Shown in pieces: positions 25,359 to 33,386 of a stretch of DNA of 64,000 nucleotides; position 1 is the stretch's first letter; each line of letters begins with the position of its first letter. A program made the position numbers and the translations under genes. Origin of the DNA: Streptomyces sp. F63 (lineage in GTDB: Bacteria > Actinomycetota > Actinomycetes > Streptomycetales > Streptomycetaceae); assembly GCF_018070345.1 (NCBI RefSeq), contig NZ_JAGPXX010000011.1, forward strand, positions 1 to 64,000, in the 5' to 3' direction. The notes below the pieces were generated by a model. It had not been told where the DNA came from. It saw nothing but the letters and a program-made list of their open reading frames with translations, and searched no databases.

Positions 25359-26498
25359 ATGAGCAGCAGCGCCCCGCACGGCGGCAGTGACAGCGGCGGC
25401 ACCGGCCCGGCGGGGGGTGACGGCGCCGGCGGCCTGCGGGTCGTCGTCGTCGGGGCCACCGGGAACGTCGGGACGAGCGTGGTGCGCGCCCTCGGCGAGG
25501 ACCCGGCGGTCGGGTCCGTCCTCGGGCTCGCCCGGCGCCTGCCCCGCTGGGCGCCCCCGCGCACCACGTGGGCGGCGGTCGACATCGGCGAGGACGCCGC
25601 CCTCGGCGACCTGACCCGGTACTTCCGGGGCGCCGACGCCGTCGTCCACCTGGCCTGGCTGTTCCAGCCGACGCACACGCCCGCGCTGACCTGGCGGACC
25701 AACGTCCTGGGCAGCCTCCGGGTGTTCGAGGCGGCGGCCGCCGCGGACGTCCCCGCCCTGGTGTACGCCTCCTCCGTCGGGGCGTACTCGGCCGGGCCCA
25801 AGGACCGCCCCGTCGACGAGAGCTGGCCCACGCACGGCTGGCCCGAAGCCGCCTACTGCCGCGAGAAGTCCTACCTGGAACGGGCGCTCGACGTGCACGA
25901 GCGCCGGCATCCGCACCTGCGCGTGGTGCGGATGCGGCCCGGTTTCCTCTTCAAGCCCGAGTCGGCCTCCCAGCAGCGCCGGCTCTTCGCCGGGCCCCTG
26001 CTCTCCCGGCGGATGGCCCGCCCCGAGCTGCTGCCCGTCATCCCCGACCTGCCCGGACTGCGCTTCCAGGCCCTGCACACCGACGACGCGGCCGAGGCCT
26101 ACCGCCTCGCCGTCACCTCACCGGCCGCGCACGGCGCGTACAACCTGGCCGCCGATCCGCCGGTCGACGCCCCGATGCTGGCGGAGCTCTTCGGCGCCCG
26201 GGCCGTGCGGATGCCCGCCTGGCCCGTGCGGTCGGGGCTGGCCGCGGCCTGGCGGCTGCATCTCGTGCCCGCCTCCCCGCAGCTCTTCGACGCGGTGCTG
26301 CGGCTGCCGCTCATGGACACCCGGCGCGCCGTGGAGGAACTGGGCTGGCGGCCCCGGTACACCGCCCGGGAGGCGCTCATGGCGTTCGTCGGCGGACTGC
26401 GGGCGGGGCGGGGCATGGCCACGGCACCGCTCGCGCCGAGCCTGCCCGGCGGCGGCCGGGCCGCCGAGGCCGCGACGGGCGTCGGCGAACGGCCCTGA
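25359..26498 (+). CDS. NAD-dependent epimerase/dehydratase family protein (extended SDR)
   Basis: A 379-aa extended SDR. After a 28-residue Gly/Ser-rich N-terminus comes the nucleotide site VVVVGATGNVGTSVV. Then follow DAVVHLAWLFQPTHTPALTWRTNVLG, the Ser in VYASSVGAYS and the catalytic Y-C-R-E-K (YxxxK). The substrate is unknown; the family acts on nucleotide-sugars or related compounds. GAGGAGCG precedes the ATG. It lies 78 bases after transketolase on the same strand, so co-transcription from the sigma-B-like promoter is plausible. Confidence 0.82.
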   Translation: MSSSAPHGGSDSGGTGPAGGDGAGGLRVVVVGATGNVGTSVVRALGEDPAVGSVLGLARRLPRWAPPRTTWAAVDIGEDAALGDLTRYFRGADAVVHLAWLFQPTHTPALTWRTNVLGSLRVFEAAAAADVPALVYASSVGAYSAGPKDRPVDESWPTHGWPEAAYCREKSYLERALDVHERRHPHLRVVRMRPGFLFKPESASQQRRLFAGPLLSRRMARPELLPVIPDLPGLRFQALHTDDAAEAYRLAVTSPAAHGAYNLAADPPVDAPMLAELFGARAVRMPAWPVRSGLAAAWRLHLVPASPQLFDAVLRLPLMDTRRAVEELGWRPRYTAREALMAFVGGLRAGRGMATAPLAPSLPGGGRAAEAATGVGERP

Positions 26499-26547
26499 GC
26501 CGCGCGGGGTGCCGGCGGCGCGGACCGCCGTCGGCGTCCCGGCCGGC

Positions 26548-26790
26548 TCAGTCCCAGAGAGCCGCCGCGCGCACCACCATGAAAACGGCGAAGAGCAGCA
26601 CCACCGCCCCGATGAGAATGATCGGGACCTTGCTCCAGCCCTTCGGCGGATTGTGCGGCAGATCCGCCGGCCCGCTCTCGGAGAGGCTGCCCTCCAGGGG
26701 CGGCGTCTCACCGGGGGGCACACCGCCGCCGCGCTCCGGGCCGGCGCTGCTGCGGGGGTCGGGGTCCTGGTCCTGGTTCCTGTGGTTCAT
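26548..26790 (-). CDS. DUF6480 small membrane protein
   Basis: An 80-aa protein with a polar, Pro/Glu/Gly-rich first half (NHRNQDQDPDPRSSAGPERGG...) and one C-terminal membrane helix (VPIILIGAVVLLFAVFMVV). The short conserved motif before the helix (DLPHNPPKGWSKVP) is the DUF6480 pattern as I recall it. Function unknown. Its upstream region carries the palindrome GGGTACCC at 26874, which could act as a -10 on this strand as well as on the other. Confidence 0.7.
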   Translation of the reverse strand: MNHRNQDQDPDPRSSAGPERGGGVPPGETPPLEGSLSESGPADLPHNPPKGWSKVPIILIGAVVLLFAVFMVVRAAALWD

Positions 26791-26854
26791 GGGCTCCGAG
26801 TGCGCAGGGATCGCCGTCTCACACCTGCCCGTCCCGTTCCGCCCGGCGCACGCC

Positions 26855-26879
26855 GTGTCCGGTCGCGGAACGGGGGTAC
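26855..26879 (+). promoter_or_regulatory. Sigma-B-type promoter upstream of the GT2 gene pair
   Basis: GTGT (26855-26858), 15 bases, then GGGTAC (26874-26879) matches the sigma-B pattern with the same spacing as the transketolase promoter. GGGTACCC (26874-26881) is palindromic and also faces the DUF6480 gene. It lies about 70 bases upstream of the first glycosyltransferase start. Confidence 0.5.
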
Positions 26880-26955
26880 CCGCCCAGCCGCCGGACACCG
26901 CCTGCCGCCGGGCGGCCGGTCCCGCGGGCGGCGCGACGGAGGGAGGACACCAGGG

Positions 26956-27864
26956 ATGAGGCGAACCACCGCTGGAGACGGGGCGGAGGGCACCGCGGCC
27001 GGTCCCCCGGTCGGGGTGGTGGTCGCCACCCGCAACCGGGCCGACTCCCTCGCCGTGACCCTGCGGCACCTGGCCGGCCTGCCGGAGCGCCCGGAGATCG
27101 TCGTCGTGGACAACGCCTCCACCGACCACACCCGGGCCATGGTCGCCGAACGCTTCCCCGAGGTGCGGGTGGTGCCGCTGGCGGTCAACCGCGGCGCGCT
27201 CGCCCGCAACGACGGCGTGCGCGCACTGGACACCCCCTACGTGGCCTTCAGCGACGACGACTCCTGGTGGCGGCCGGGTTCGCTCGCCCGCGCCGCCCGC
27301 ATCCTGGACGCGCATCCCCGGCTGGGCCTGATCGCCGCCGGCACCCTCGTCGGGCCGGACGACGAACCGGACCCGCTCAACGACGTCCTGGCCGCCTCCC
27401 CGCTGGGCCGCGTCCACGACCTCCCCGGTCCGCAGGTGCTCGGCTACCTCGGCTGCGCCGCCGTCGCCCGGCGCGAGGCGTACCTCGACGCCGGCGGCTA
27501 CCACCCGGTGCTGTTCTTCGGCGGCGAGGAGACCCTCCTCGCCTACGACCTGGCCGCCCGCGGCTGGGGCGTCGCGTACTGCCCCGAGGTGGTGGCCCAC
27601 CACCACCCGGCCGCCGGTCCGCGCGCGGGCCGCCGCGCGCGGGTGCTGCGCAACGAACTCCTCACCGCATGGCTGCGCCGCCCGCTGAGCACCGCCCTGG
27701 GGCGCACGGCCCGGCTCGCCGCCGCGGCCCGGTCCGACATCACCGCACGGGAGGCCCTGAGCGGCGCGCTCGCCCGGCTCCCCGCCTCCCTCCGCTTCCG
27801 CGATCCGCTGCCGCCGCACCTGGAACGCGCCGTGCGGCGGCTGGAGGGACAGCGAGGCTCGTGA
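26956..27864 (+). CDS. Family 2 glycosyltransferase (first of a tandem pair)
   Basis: A 302-aa inverting GT-A enzyme. It has the nucleotide-binding start VGVVVATRNRADSLAVTL, VVDNASTD, the metal-binding acidic run FSDDDSWW (DxD equivalent), and a GGEETLLAYDLAARGWGVAYCPE segment with the likely catalytic acid. There is no membrane helix, so it is cytosolic. The sugar acceptor is unknown. GGAGG lies 13-9 bases before the ATG. Its stop overlaps the GTG of the next gene (GTGA), which encodes a paralogue with the same motifs. Confidence 0.88.
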   Translation: MRRTTAGDGAEGTAAGPPVGVVVATRNRADSLAVTLRHLAGLPERPEIVVVDNASTDHTRAMVAERFPEVRVVPLAVNRGALARNDGVRALDTPYVAFSDDDSWWRPGSLARAARILDAHPRLGLIAAGTLVGPDDEPDPLNDVLAASPLGRVHDLPGPQVLGYLGCAAVARREAYLDAGGYHPVLFFGGEETLLAYDLAARGWGVAYCPEVVAHHHPAAGPRAGRRARVLRNELLTAWLRRPLSTALGRTARLAAAARSDITAREALSGALARLPASLRFRDPLPPHLERAVRRLEGQRGS

Positions 27865-28937
27865 CCCGGGACCGGAACACCCCCGACCAGCCCGACCGGC
27901 CCGACCACCCCGGCGTCCCCGGCCGCCCCGGCCGGGCCGCGGCGGACCGACCCGGTCTGCCGCGGCAGCACGCCGACCACCGGGCCCCGGCGGACGGTGC
28001 CCCCGCCGGCCGCGCCCGGACCGGCCGCCGCCACGGCCGCGGAGCCGACGGGCGCACCACCGTCGTCGTCATCACCCGGAACCGGCGGGAGGAACTGCTG
28101 CGCACCCTCGGCCGGCTGGCCGCGCTCCCCGAGGAACCGCCGGTCGTCGTCGTGGACAACGGCTCCACCGACGGCACGGCCGAGGCCGTCGCCCGGCTGC
28201 ACCCGTGGGCCCGGCTGCTGCGCCCGGGGCGCAACCTCGGCGCGGTCGGCCGCAATCTGGCGGTGCGCGAGGTCGGCACCCCCTACGTCGCCTTCTGCGA
28301 CGACGACTCCTGGTGGGCCCCCGGCTCACTCGCCGCCGCGGCCGATCTGCTCGACGCCCACCCCGGAGTCGCCGGGGTCACCGGACGGATCGTCGTCGAA
28401 CCCGCCGGTTCCGAGGACCCGATCGTCGCCGAACTGCGCGGCTCGCCCCTCGACGGGCCGGACTGGCTGCCCGGCCCGGCCCTCGGTTCCTTCCTGGCGG
28501 CCGCCACGACGCTTCGCACCGGCGCCTTCCGTGCGGCCGGCGGTTTCTCGCCCCGGCTGTGGCTCGGTGGCGAGGAGGAACTGCTCGCCACCGACCTGGC
28601 CGCCCGCGGCTGGTGGCTGGTCTACGCCGAGCAGGCCACCGTCCACCACGCGCCGTCCACCGCGCGGGACGCGACCGGCCGCCGGGTGGACGGCCTGCGC
28701 AACACCCTTTGGTTCTCCTGGCTCCGGCGGCCCTGGCCGGCCGCCGCCCGCCGCACCCTCCGGCTGGCCCGCACGGTCCCGCGCGACCGGCCCTCCCTGC
28801 GCGCGTTCGGGCTGGCGTTCGCCGGGCTCCCGTGGGTCCTGCGCGAACGGCGCGTCGTGCCCGGCACCGTGGAGCGCAGGCTGCGCCTGCTGGAGGAGGA
28901 GCAGCGGCGCTCCACGGCCCGCCGCTACGTGGGCTGA
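27861..28937 (+). CDS. Family 2 glycosyltransferase (second of a tandem pair)
   Basis: A 358-aa paralogue of the preceding protein. It has TTVVVITRNRREELLRTLGR, VVDNGSTDGT, FCDDDSWWAPGSL and GGEEELLATDLAARGWWLVY. The first 60 residues are Arg/Pro/Asp-rich and disordered; this tail is the main difference. The GTG start overlaps the upstream stop by 4 bases, giving strict coupling and probably equal amounts of the two enzymes. The pair may build a heterogeneous glycan or act as a complex. Substrates unknown. Confidence 0.86.
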   Translation: MTRDRNTPDQPDRPDHPGVPGRPGRAAADRPGLPRQHADHRAPADGAPAGRARTGRRHGRGADGRTTVVVITRNRREELLRTLGRLAALPEEPPVVVVDNGSTDGTAEAVARLHPWARLLRPGRNLGAVGRNLAVREVGTPYVAFCDDDSWWAPGSLAAAADLLDAHPGVAGVTGRIVVEPAGSEDPIVAELRGSPLDGPDWLPGPALGSFLAAATTLRTGAFRAAGGFSPRLWLGGEEELLATDLAARGWWLVYAEQATVHHAPSTARDATGRRVDGLRNTLWFSWLRRPWPAAARRTLRLARTVPRDRPSLRAFGLAFAGLPWVLRERRVVPGTVERRLRLLEEEQRRSTARRYVG

Positions 28938-29115
28938 CCCGGCCGTCTCCGCCCGCCCCGCCGGGCGGCCGCCCGGAAACGGGCCGGTGCCGCTCACCGG
29001 TTGCCCCGGAAGGGTTAAGGACGGGCCCGCCGCGGTCACCCGGACAGCAGCGGCGGCCCCGGCCCCGGCGCCGGGGCCGCGGCACCATCGGCAATCTCAC
29101 GAGGCGGTGTTCACC

Positions 29116-29562
29116 ATGCGTTATGAAGAACTCACGGGAAAGGTGCAGGCCAGGGCCCAGCTGCCGGACCGGCAGTCGGCCGAGCGGGCCCTCGGCGCCA
29201 CGCTGGAGACCCTCGCCGAACGGGTGCCGGACGGACTGGCCGACCATCTCGCGGCGCAGCTCCCCGAGGGGGCCGCGGAGGCCGTCCGCCGGATCACCTC
29301 GGCACACGAGGCGGCGCCCCGGCAGCGCGAGTACAGCCGCGACCACGGCGAGCGCTTCGACATCACCGCGTTCGCGGGGCGGATCGCCTGGCGCAGCGGG
29401 CACTCCGAGGAGGAGGCGCTGCGGGAGGCGGCGGCCGTTCTGGAGGTGCTGGACGCGGCCGTCGGCCCGGAGCTGATGCACAAGCTCACGGCGGTCCTCC
29501 CGCGCGACATTGGCGAACTGCTGCCGGAGGCGCGCGCGGGGGAGAGCGGGACCGGGGGCTGA
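29116..29562 (+). CDS. DUF2267 protein
   Basis: A 148-aa soluble helical protein with the DUF2267 layout: MRYEELTGKVQARAQLPDRQSAERALGATLETLAERV, a middle AAQLPEGAAEAVR, and a repeat of the same motif in EEALREAAAVLEVLDAAVGPELMHKLTAVLPRDIGELL. The family is common near stress genes in actinobacteria; function unknown. The start follows TCACC with a weak Shine-Dalgarno (GAGGCGG). It is the first of two small stress-type genes ahead of the NDH-2-like oxidoreductase. Confidence 0.82.
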   Translation: MRYEELTGKVQARAQLPDRQSAERALGATLETLAERVPDGLADHLAAQLPEGAAEAVRRITSAHEAAPRQREYSRDHGERFDITAFAGRIAWRSGHSEEEALREAAAVLEVLDAAVGPELMHKLTAVLPRDIGELLPEARAGESGTGG

Positions 29563-29655
29563 CCGGCCCGGCCCCGGCAGACGCGCCGGGGGCACGGAAG
29601 GCCCGGCGCCCGGCCCGCCGCCGGACACCGGGGCACCGGACGTCAAGGAGGAACC

Positions 29656-30021
29656 ATGCACCAGGAGGACCGCGGCCGCGGCCGCACCCGGGAGAGGCAG
29701 GAGAGCCGGGAGCCGGTGCCCCGGTCGCGCTCGGGCGTCGTCGGCCGGCGCTGGGAGCGCACCGGCGACGAACCCGTCACGGCGCGCAGTGCGCTCGGCC
29801 TGCGGCTGCTGCTGGCCGCCGTCTTCACCCCTCTCTTCATCGCCGGCGCCGTCCTGTTCTCCCTCTGGTCGGCCTCGGCCGGGCCGGACGCCGCGCCCAG
29901 CGCGGGATCGCTGGCCCTGATCGCCGGCATCTGCGCGGCCCTGGCCGTCCTGGCGGCGCTCGACCTGCTGGTCGTGGTGCGCCGGCTGCGGCGCGAGCGG
30001 AACGGCCGGCGCCGGGGCTGA
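29656..30021 (+). CDS. DUF6343 membrane protein
   Basis: A 121-aa protein with an Arg/Glu-rich N-terminus. Then come the conserved GDEPVTARSALGLRLLLAA, which also starts the first membrane helix, and a second helix (LALIAGICAALAVLAALDLLVV) ending in an Arg-rich tail. The pattern fits DUF6343. Function unknown. AAGGAGG lies about 6 bases ahead of the ATG. It is likely co-transcribed with the DUF2267 gene 93 bases upstream. Confidence 0.72.
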   Translation: MHQEDRGRGRTRERQESREPVPRSRSGVVGRRWERTGDEPVTARSALGLRLLLAAVFTPLFIAGAVLFSLWSASAGPDAAPSAGSLALIAGICAALAVLAALDLLVVVRRLRRERNGRRRG

Positions 30022-30168
30022 CCGGCGGGCCGCGTCCCGGCCCGGTCCGGAGAGGGGAGGATCCGCCGCCGCCGGACGGGGATTCGCCCCGCCCCTCCGG
30101 GGAACCCGCAGGCAGAACAGGCAGAGAACGAACCGTGACGCCGAGCAGGAAGCGAACTGGACGCCACC

Positions 30169-31479
30169 ATGAGCCGACCGCGCATCGTGATCGTCGGAGC
30201 CGGCTTCGCCGGTTACCAGACCGCCCGTACGCTCTGCCGCCTCGCGAAGGGCGCGGCGGAGATCGTACTGGTCAACCCGCACGACTACTTCCTCTACGTA
30301 CCGCTGCTCCCGGAAGTGGCGACCGGCATCCTCGAACCGCGCCGGATCTCGGTGTCCATCCCCGGCACGCTGCCGGACGTGCGGCTGATGCTCGGTGAGG
30401 CCGACCACATCGACCTCGACGGGCGCCGGGTCGGCCTGGTGGACCCGGAGGGCAACCGCCGCGAGATCTCCTACGACCGGCTGGTGCTCGCCGCGGGCAG
30501 CGTCAACAAGCTGCTGCCGATCCCCGGGGTCACCGAACACGCGCACGGCTTCCGTGGTATGCCCGAGGCGCTCTACCTGCGGGACCACATGACCCGCCAG
30601 ATCGAACTGGCCGATGTCGCCGACGACCCCGCCGAGCGGGACGCCCGCTGCACCTTCGTGGTGGTGGGCGCCGGCTACACCGGTACCGAGGTCGCCGCCC
30701 ACGGCAAGCTGTTCACCGACGAACTGGCCCGGCACCAGCCCTCGCTGCGCGACCGCGAACCGCCCCGCTGGATGCTGCTGGACATCGCCCCGCGCGTGCT
30801 GCCCGGACTGCCCGAGCACATGGCGGAGACGGCGGAACGGGTGCTCACCGGGCGGGGGGTCGAGGTGTCCATGGGGGTCTCGGTCGCCGAGGCCACCAAG
30901 GAGGGCGTGCGCCTCACCGACGACCGTTTCGTCCCGACCCACTCGCTGATCTGGTGTGTCGGCGTCCGGCCCGATCCGCTCGTCGGAGACCTCGGCCTGC
31001 CCACCGAGAAGGGCCGGCTCTGCGTGGACGAGTACCTCAACGTCCCGGGCCATCCCGAGGTGTTCGCCTGCGGCGACGCCGCGGCCGTGCCCGACCTCAA
31101 CCAGCCCGGCGAGATCACCCCGATGACCGCCCAGCACGCCTGGCGGCAGGGGAAGACCGCCGCGCACAACATCGCCGCCTCCTACGGCAGGGGCGAACGG
31201 AGCCCGTACCGCCACCGCGACCTGGGCTTCGTGGTGGACCTGGGCGGCTTCCAGGCCGCCGCGAACCCGCTGCGGGTGCCGCTGTCCGGGCCTTTCGCCA
31301 AGGCCGTCACCCGGGGCTACCACCTCGCCGCGATGCCGGGCAACCGGGTCCGCACCGGTGCCGACTGGCTGCTCGACGCGGCCCTGTCGCGGCAGGCCGT
31401 GCAGATGGGCCTGGTCCGTTCCGACGCGGTGCCGCTGGAGAACGCCTCACCGGAACTCCCGGTCCGGGCTCACGCCTGA
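30169..31479 (+). CDS. NAD(P)/FAD-dependent oxidoreductase, type II NADH dehydrogenase-like
   Basis: A 436-aa two-dinucleotide-fold flavoprotein. It has the FAD site IVIVGAGFAGYQTAR, the NAD(P)H site FVVVGAGYTGTEVAA and a VFACGDAAAVPD motif near residue 300, which closes the FAD site. The C-terminal GYHLAAMPGNRVRTGADWLLDA helices fit peripheral membrane binding, as in NDH-2. Members pass electrons from NADH to quinone without proton pumping. There is no strong ribosome site; ACGCCACC precedes the ATG, so the start is moderately certain. No partner gene is evident. Confidence 0.85.
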   Translation: MSRPRIVIVGAGFAGYQTARTLCRLAKGAAEIVLVNPHDYFLYVPLLPEVATGILEPRRISVSIPGTLPDVRLMLGEADHIDLDGRRVGLVDPEGNRREISYDRLVLAAGSVNKLLPIPGVTEHAHGFRGMPEALYLRDHMTRQIELADVADDPAERDARCTFVVVGAGYTGTEVAAHGKLFTDELARHQPSLRDREPPRWMLLDIAPRVLPGLPEHMAETAERVLTGRGVEVSMGVSVAEATKEGVRLTDDRFVPTHSLIWCVGVRPDPLVGDLGLPTEKGRLCVDEYLNVPGHPEVFACGDAAAVPDLNQPGEITPMTAQHAWRQGKTAAHNIAASYGRGERSPYRHRDLGFVVDLGGFQAAANPLRVPLSGPFAKAVTRGYHLAAMPGNRVRTGADWLLDAALSRQAVQMGLVRSDAVPLENASPELPVRAHA

Positions 31480-31571
31480 CCGCCCGGAAGGGCCACGGGC
31501 GCCCCGAGCGAGCCGCCGCGCACGGAAAACGCGGTCGCCGCCCGGGGCGCCGCCGCGTGATGATGGAGACC

Positions 31572-32060
31572 ATGCACATCAGAGACGCCACCCCGGACGA
31601 CTGGCCCGCCATCTGGCCGTTCCTGCACGAGATCGTCGCCGCGGGGGAGACCTACACCTACCCCCGCGACCTGGACGAGGCGACGGCCCGGGAGATGTGG
31701 ATGCTCCGGCCGCCGGGCCGCACGGTCGTCGCCGTGGACGAGGACGGCACCGTCCTCGGCAGCGCCAAGATGAACCCCAACCACCTGGGCGGGGCCTCGC
31801 ACATCGCCGGCGCCAGCTTCATGGTCGACCCGGCGGCGGCCGGGCGCGGCACCGGCCGCGCACTCGGCGAACACGTGATCGCGCGGGCGCGGGCCGAGGG
31901 CTACCGGGCCATGCAGTTCAACGCCGTGGTGGAGAGCAACACCCGGGCCGTCGCGCTCTGGCAGTCCCTCGGTTTCGAGATCCTGGGCACGCTGCCGGAG
32001 GGCTTCCACCACCCCGTGAAGGGCTATGTGGGGCTGCACATCATGCACCGCCGCCTCTGA
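31572..32060 (+). CDS. GNAT-family N-acetyltransferase
   Basis: A 162-aa single-domain acetyltransferase. It has IRDATPDDWPAIWPFLHEIV at the N-terminus and the acetyl-CoA loop AAAGRGTGRALGEHV (Q/RxxGxG/A type). The C-terminal NAVVESNTRAVALWQSLGFEILGTLPEGFHH is like phosphinothricin- or L-amino-acid N-acetyltransferases. Substrate unknown. The ATG at 31572 is chosen because GGAG sits 4-7 bases upstream; two further in-frame ATGs (31560, 31563) would add four residues. It lies 92 bases after the flavoprotein gene. Confidence 0.85.
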   Translation: MHIRDATPDDWPAIWPFLHEIVAAGETYTYPRDLDEATAREMWMLRPPGRTVVAVDEDGTVLGSAKMNPNHLGGASHIAGASFMVDPAAAGRGTGRALGEHVIARARAEGYRAMQFNAVVESNTRAVALWQSLGFEILGTLPEGFHHPVKGYVGLHIMHRRL

Positions 32061-32439
32061 CCGCGCGGAGCAGGCCCCGCCGGCCGCCGGGGCGGAGACC
32101 CGCGCCGTGCTCCGCCCGGCGAACGGGCCGACCCGTAACGGCCGTTGACGCTGGTGCGGGGCCGGGCCCGGCGGCTGCCGCGCCGGCCCGTCCGTCCCCG
32201 CCCGGCCGGCGTTCGTCACCCTCCGTAAGGGAATGGCTGTGCGGAGCGCACGTTCTCCAAGGGCTCCCTGAGCGTTTCCTTATGGGTCCTTTAAGAATCG
32301 CTCCTCTGAGCGATTGCGCGCGGCCGGGGCCCTAGGGTCGGGAACGCGCCGGCGAGGTCACCGCCGGCGGTCCCAGTCCGTACGGCCCGCGCCGAGCGAG
32401 CGCGGGCCGTCCGGACAACAGGTCCGGAGGTTTCCCCCC

Positions 32440-33219
32440 ATGAGTTCCCGTCATCGCAAGCCCCGCTCGCTGCCGCTCCGCCCCATCGCCCTGGCGGCCG
32501 GGGCGCTCACGGTCGCGGCGGGCGTCGGCACGGGACTCGCCCTGGACGACGACCGCCCGGCCACCGTGGCCTCCGAGCCCCGGTCCGCGGCAGGCGACGC
32601 CCTCTCCCCGGCATCCCCCACGGCCGGGGAGACCACGGCCGCTCCCTCCCCGTCCGCCACCCGGCGCAGTCCGTCACCGAAGCCGGAGAAGAGCGGGAAG
32701 ACGGCCACCGCCCCGCGCCCGGAGCGTACGACGGCGAAGGCGGACCGGCAGAGCGACCGGCAGAGCGCCCCCGCCCGGGCACCGGAGCCGGTGGAGACCG
32801 CCGGACAGCCCGCGGGGACCGCCCCGGAGGCGGCCGCGACCGGGGTCGCCGCAGAGGTCCTGCGCCTGGTCAACCAGGCTCGCGCGAACGCCGGCTGCGC
32901 GCCCGTGACCGCCGACGAACGGCTGGACAGCGCCGCCCAGAAGTACAGCCGGGCCATGGCGTCCAGCGGGAACTTCTCGCACACCGGGACCGACGGGTCG
33001 GACGTCTCCGAGCGCGTCGAGCGCGAGGGCTACACCTGGTCGACCGTCGGCGAGAACATAGCGATGGGCCAGCCGGACGCGGCCGCCGTCATGGACGGCT
33101 GGATGAACAGCGAGGGCCACCGGGCCAACATCCTCAACTGTGACTTCAAGGAGATGGGCCTCGGCCTCCACGAGAGCGGCGGCCCCTGGTGGACCCAGGT
33201 CTTCGCCACCAGCCGCTGA
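32440..33219 (+). CDS. Secreted CAP-domain (SCP/PR1-like) protein
   Basis: A 259-aa protein. Residues 1-35 are a signal peptide (RHRKPRSLPLR then a hydrophobic Ala/Val/Gly run). Residues 40-140 are a Thr/Ser/Pro/Lys-rich linker. Residues 145-259 are a CAP domain of the YkwD type (VLRLVNQARANAGCAPV, FSHTGTDGSDVSERV, WSTVGENIAMG, GWMNSEGHRANILN). The two Cys may form a disulfide. Such proteins are secreted by many streptomycetes; their role is unclear. A GGAGG lies 9-13 bases ahead of the ATG. Upstream, 32220-32340 is A+T-richer and contains a TAGGGT that could be a -10. Confidence 0.85.
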   Translation: MSSRHRKPRSLPLRPIALAAGALTVAAGVGTGLALDDDRPATVASEPRSAAGDALSPASPTAGETTAAPSPSATRRSPSPKPEKSGKTATAPRPERTTAKADRQSDRQSAPARAPEPVETAGQPAGTAPEAAATGVAAEVLRLVNQARANAGCAPVTADERLDSAAQKYSRAMASSGNFSHTGTDGSDVSERVEREGYTWSTVGENIAMGQPDAAAVMDGWMNSEGHRANILNCDFKEMGLGLHESGGPWWTQVFATSR

Positions 33220-33223
33220 CACG

Positions 33224-33259
33224 GCGCACCCCGCGCACCCCGCGCACCCCGCGCACCCC
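33224..33259. repeat. Four perfect 9-bp tandem repeats
   Basis: GCGCACCCC is repeated four times without change directly after the CAP gene stop, followed by a degenerate GTGCGCC. It lies in the non-coding gap between the convergent CAP and sensor-kinase genes. Confidence 0.85.
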
Positions 33260-33386
33260 GTGCGCCGCGGGGACCGGCCCGGCCCGGCCGCGCGCCCGGC
33301 ACTCCGTCCGCCCGGGCGCGCGCGGGACCACGCGCCCGGCCGCCCCCCTTCCGTGCCCGCCGCCGGCCGCCGCGGGGGAAGGGGAC

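Noticed and set aside
28378..31323. 981-codon open frame on the minus strand over the GT2-NDH region
   Set aside because: Low-complexity composition, no start signal, and it covers several well-supported genes on the other strand.
33224..33259. CRISPR or larger satellite
   Set aside because: Only four 9-bp copies without spacers; it is a simple tandem repeat.
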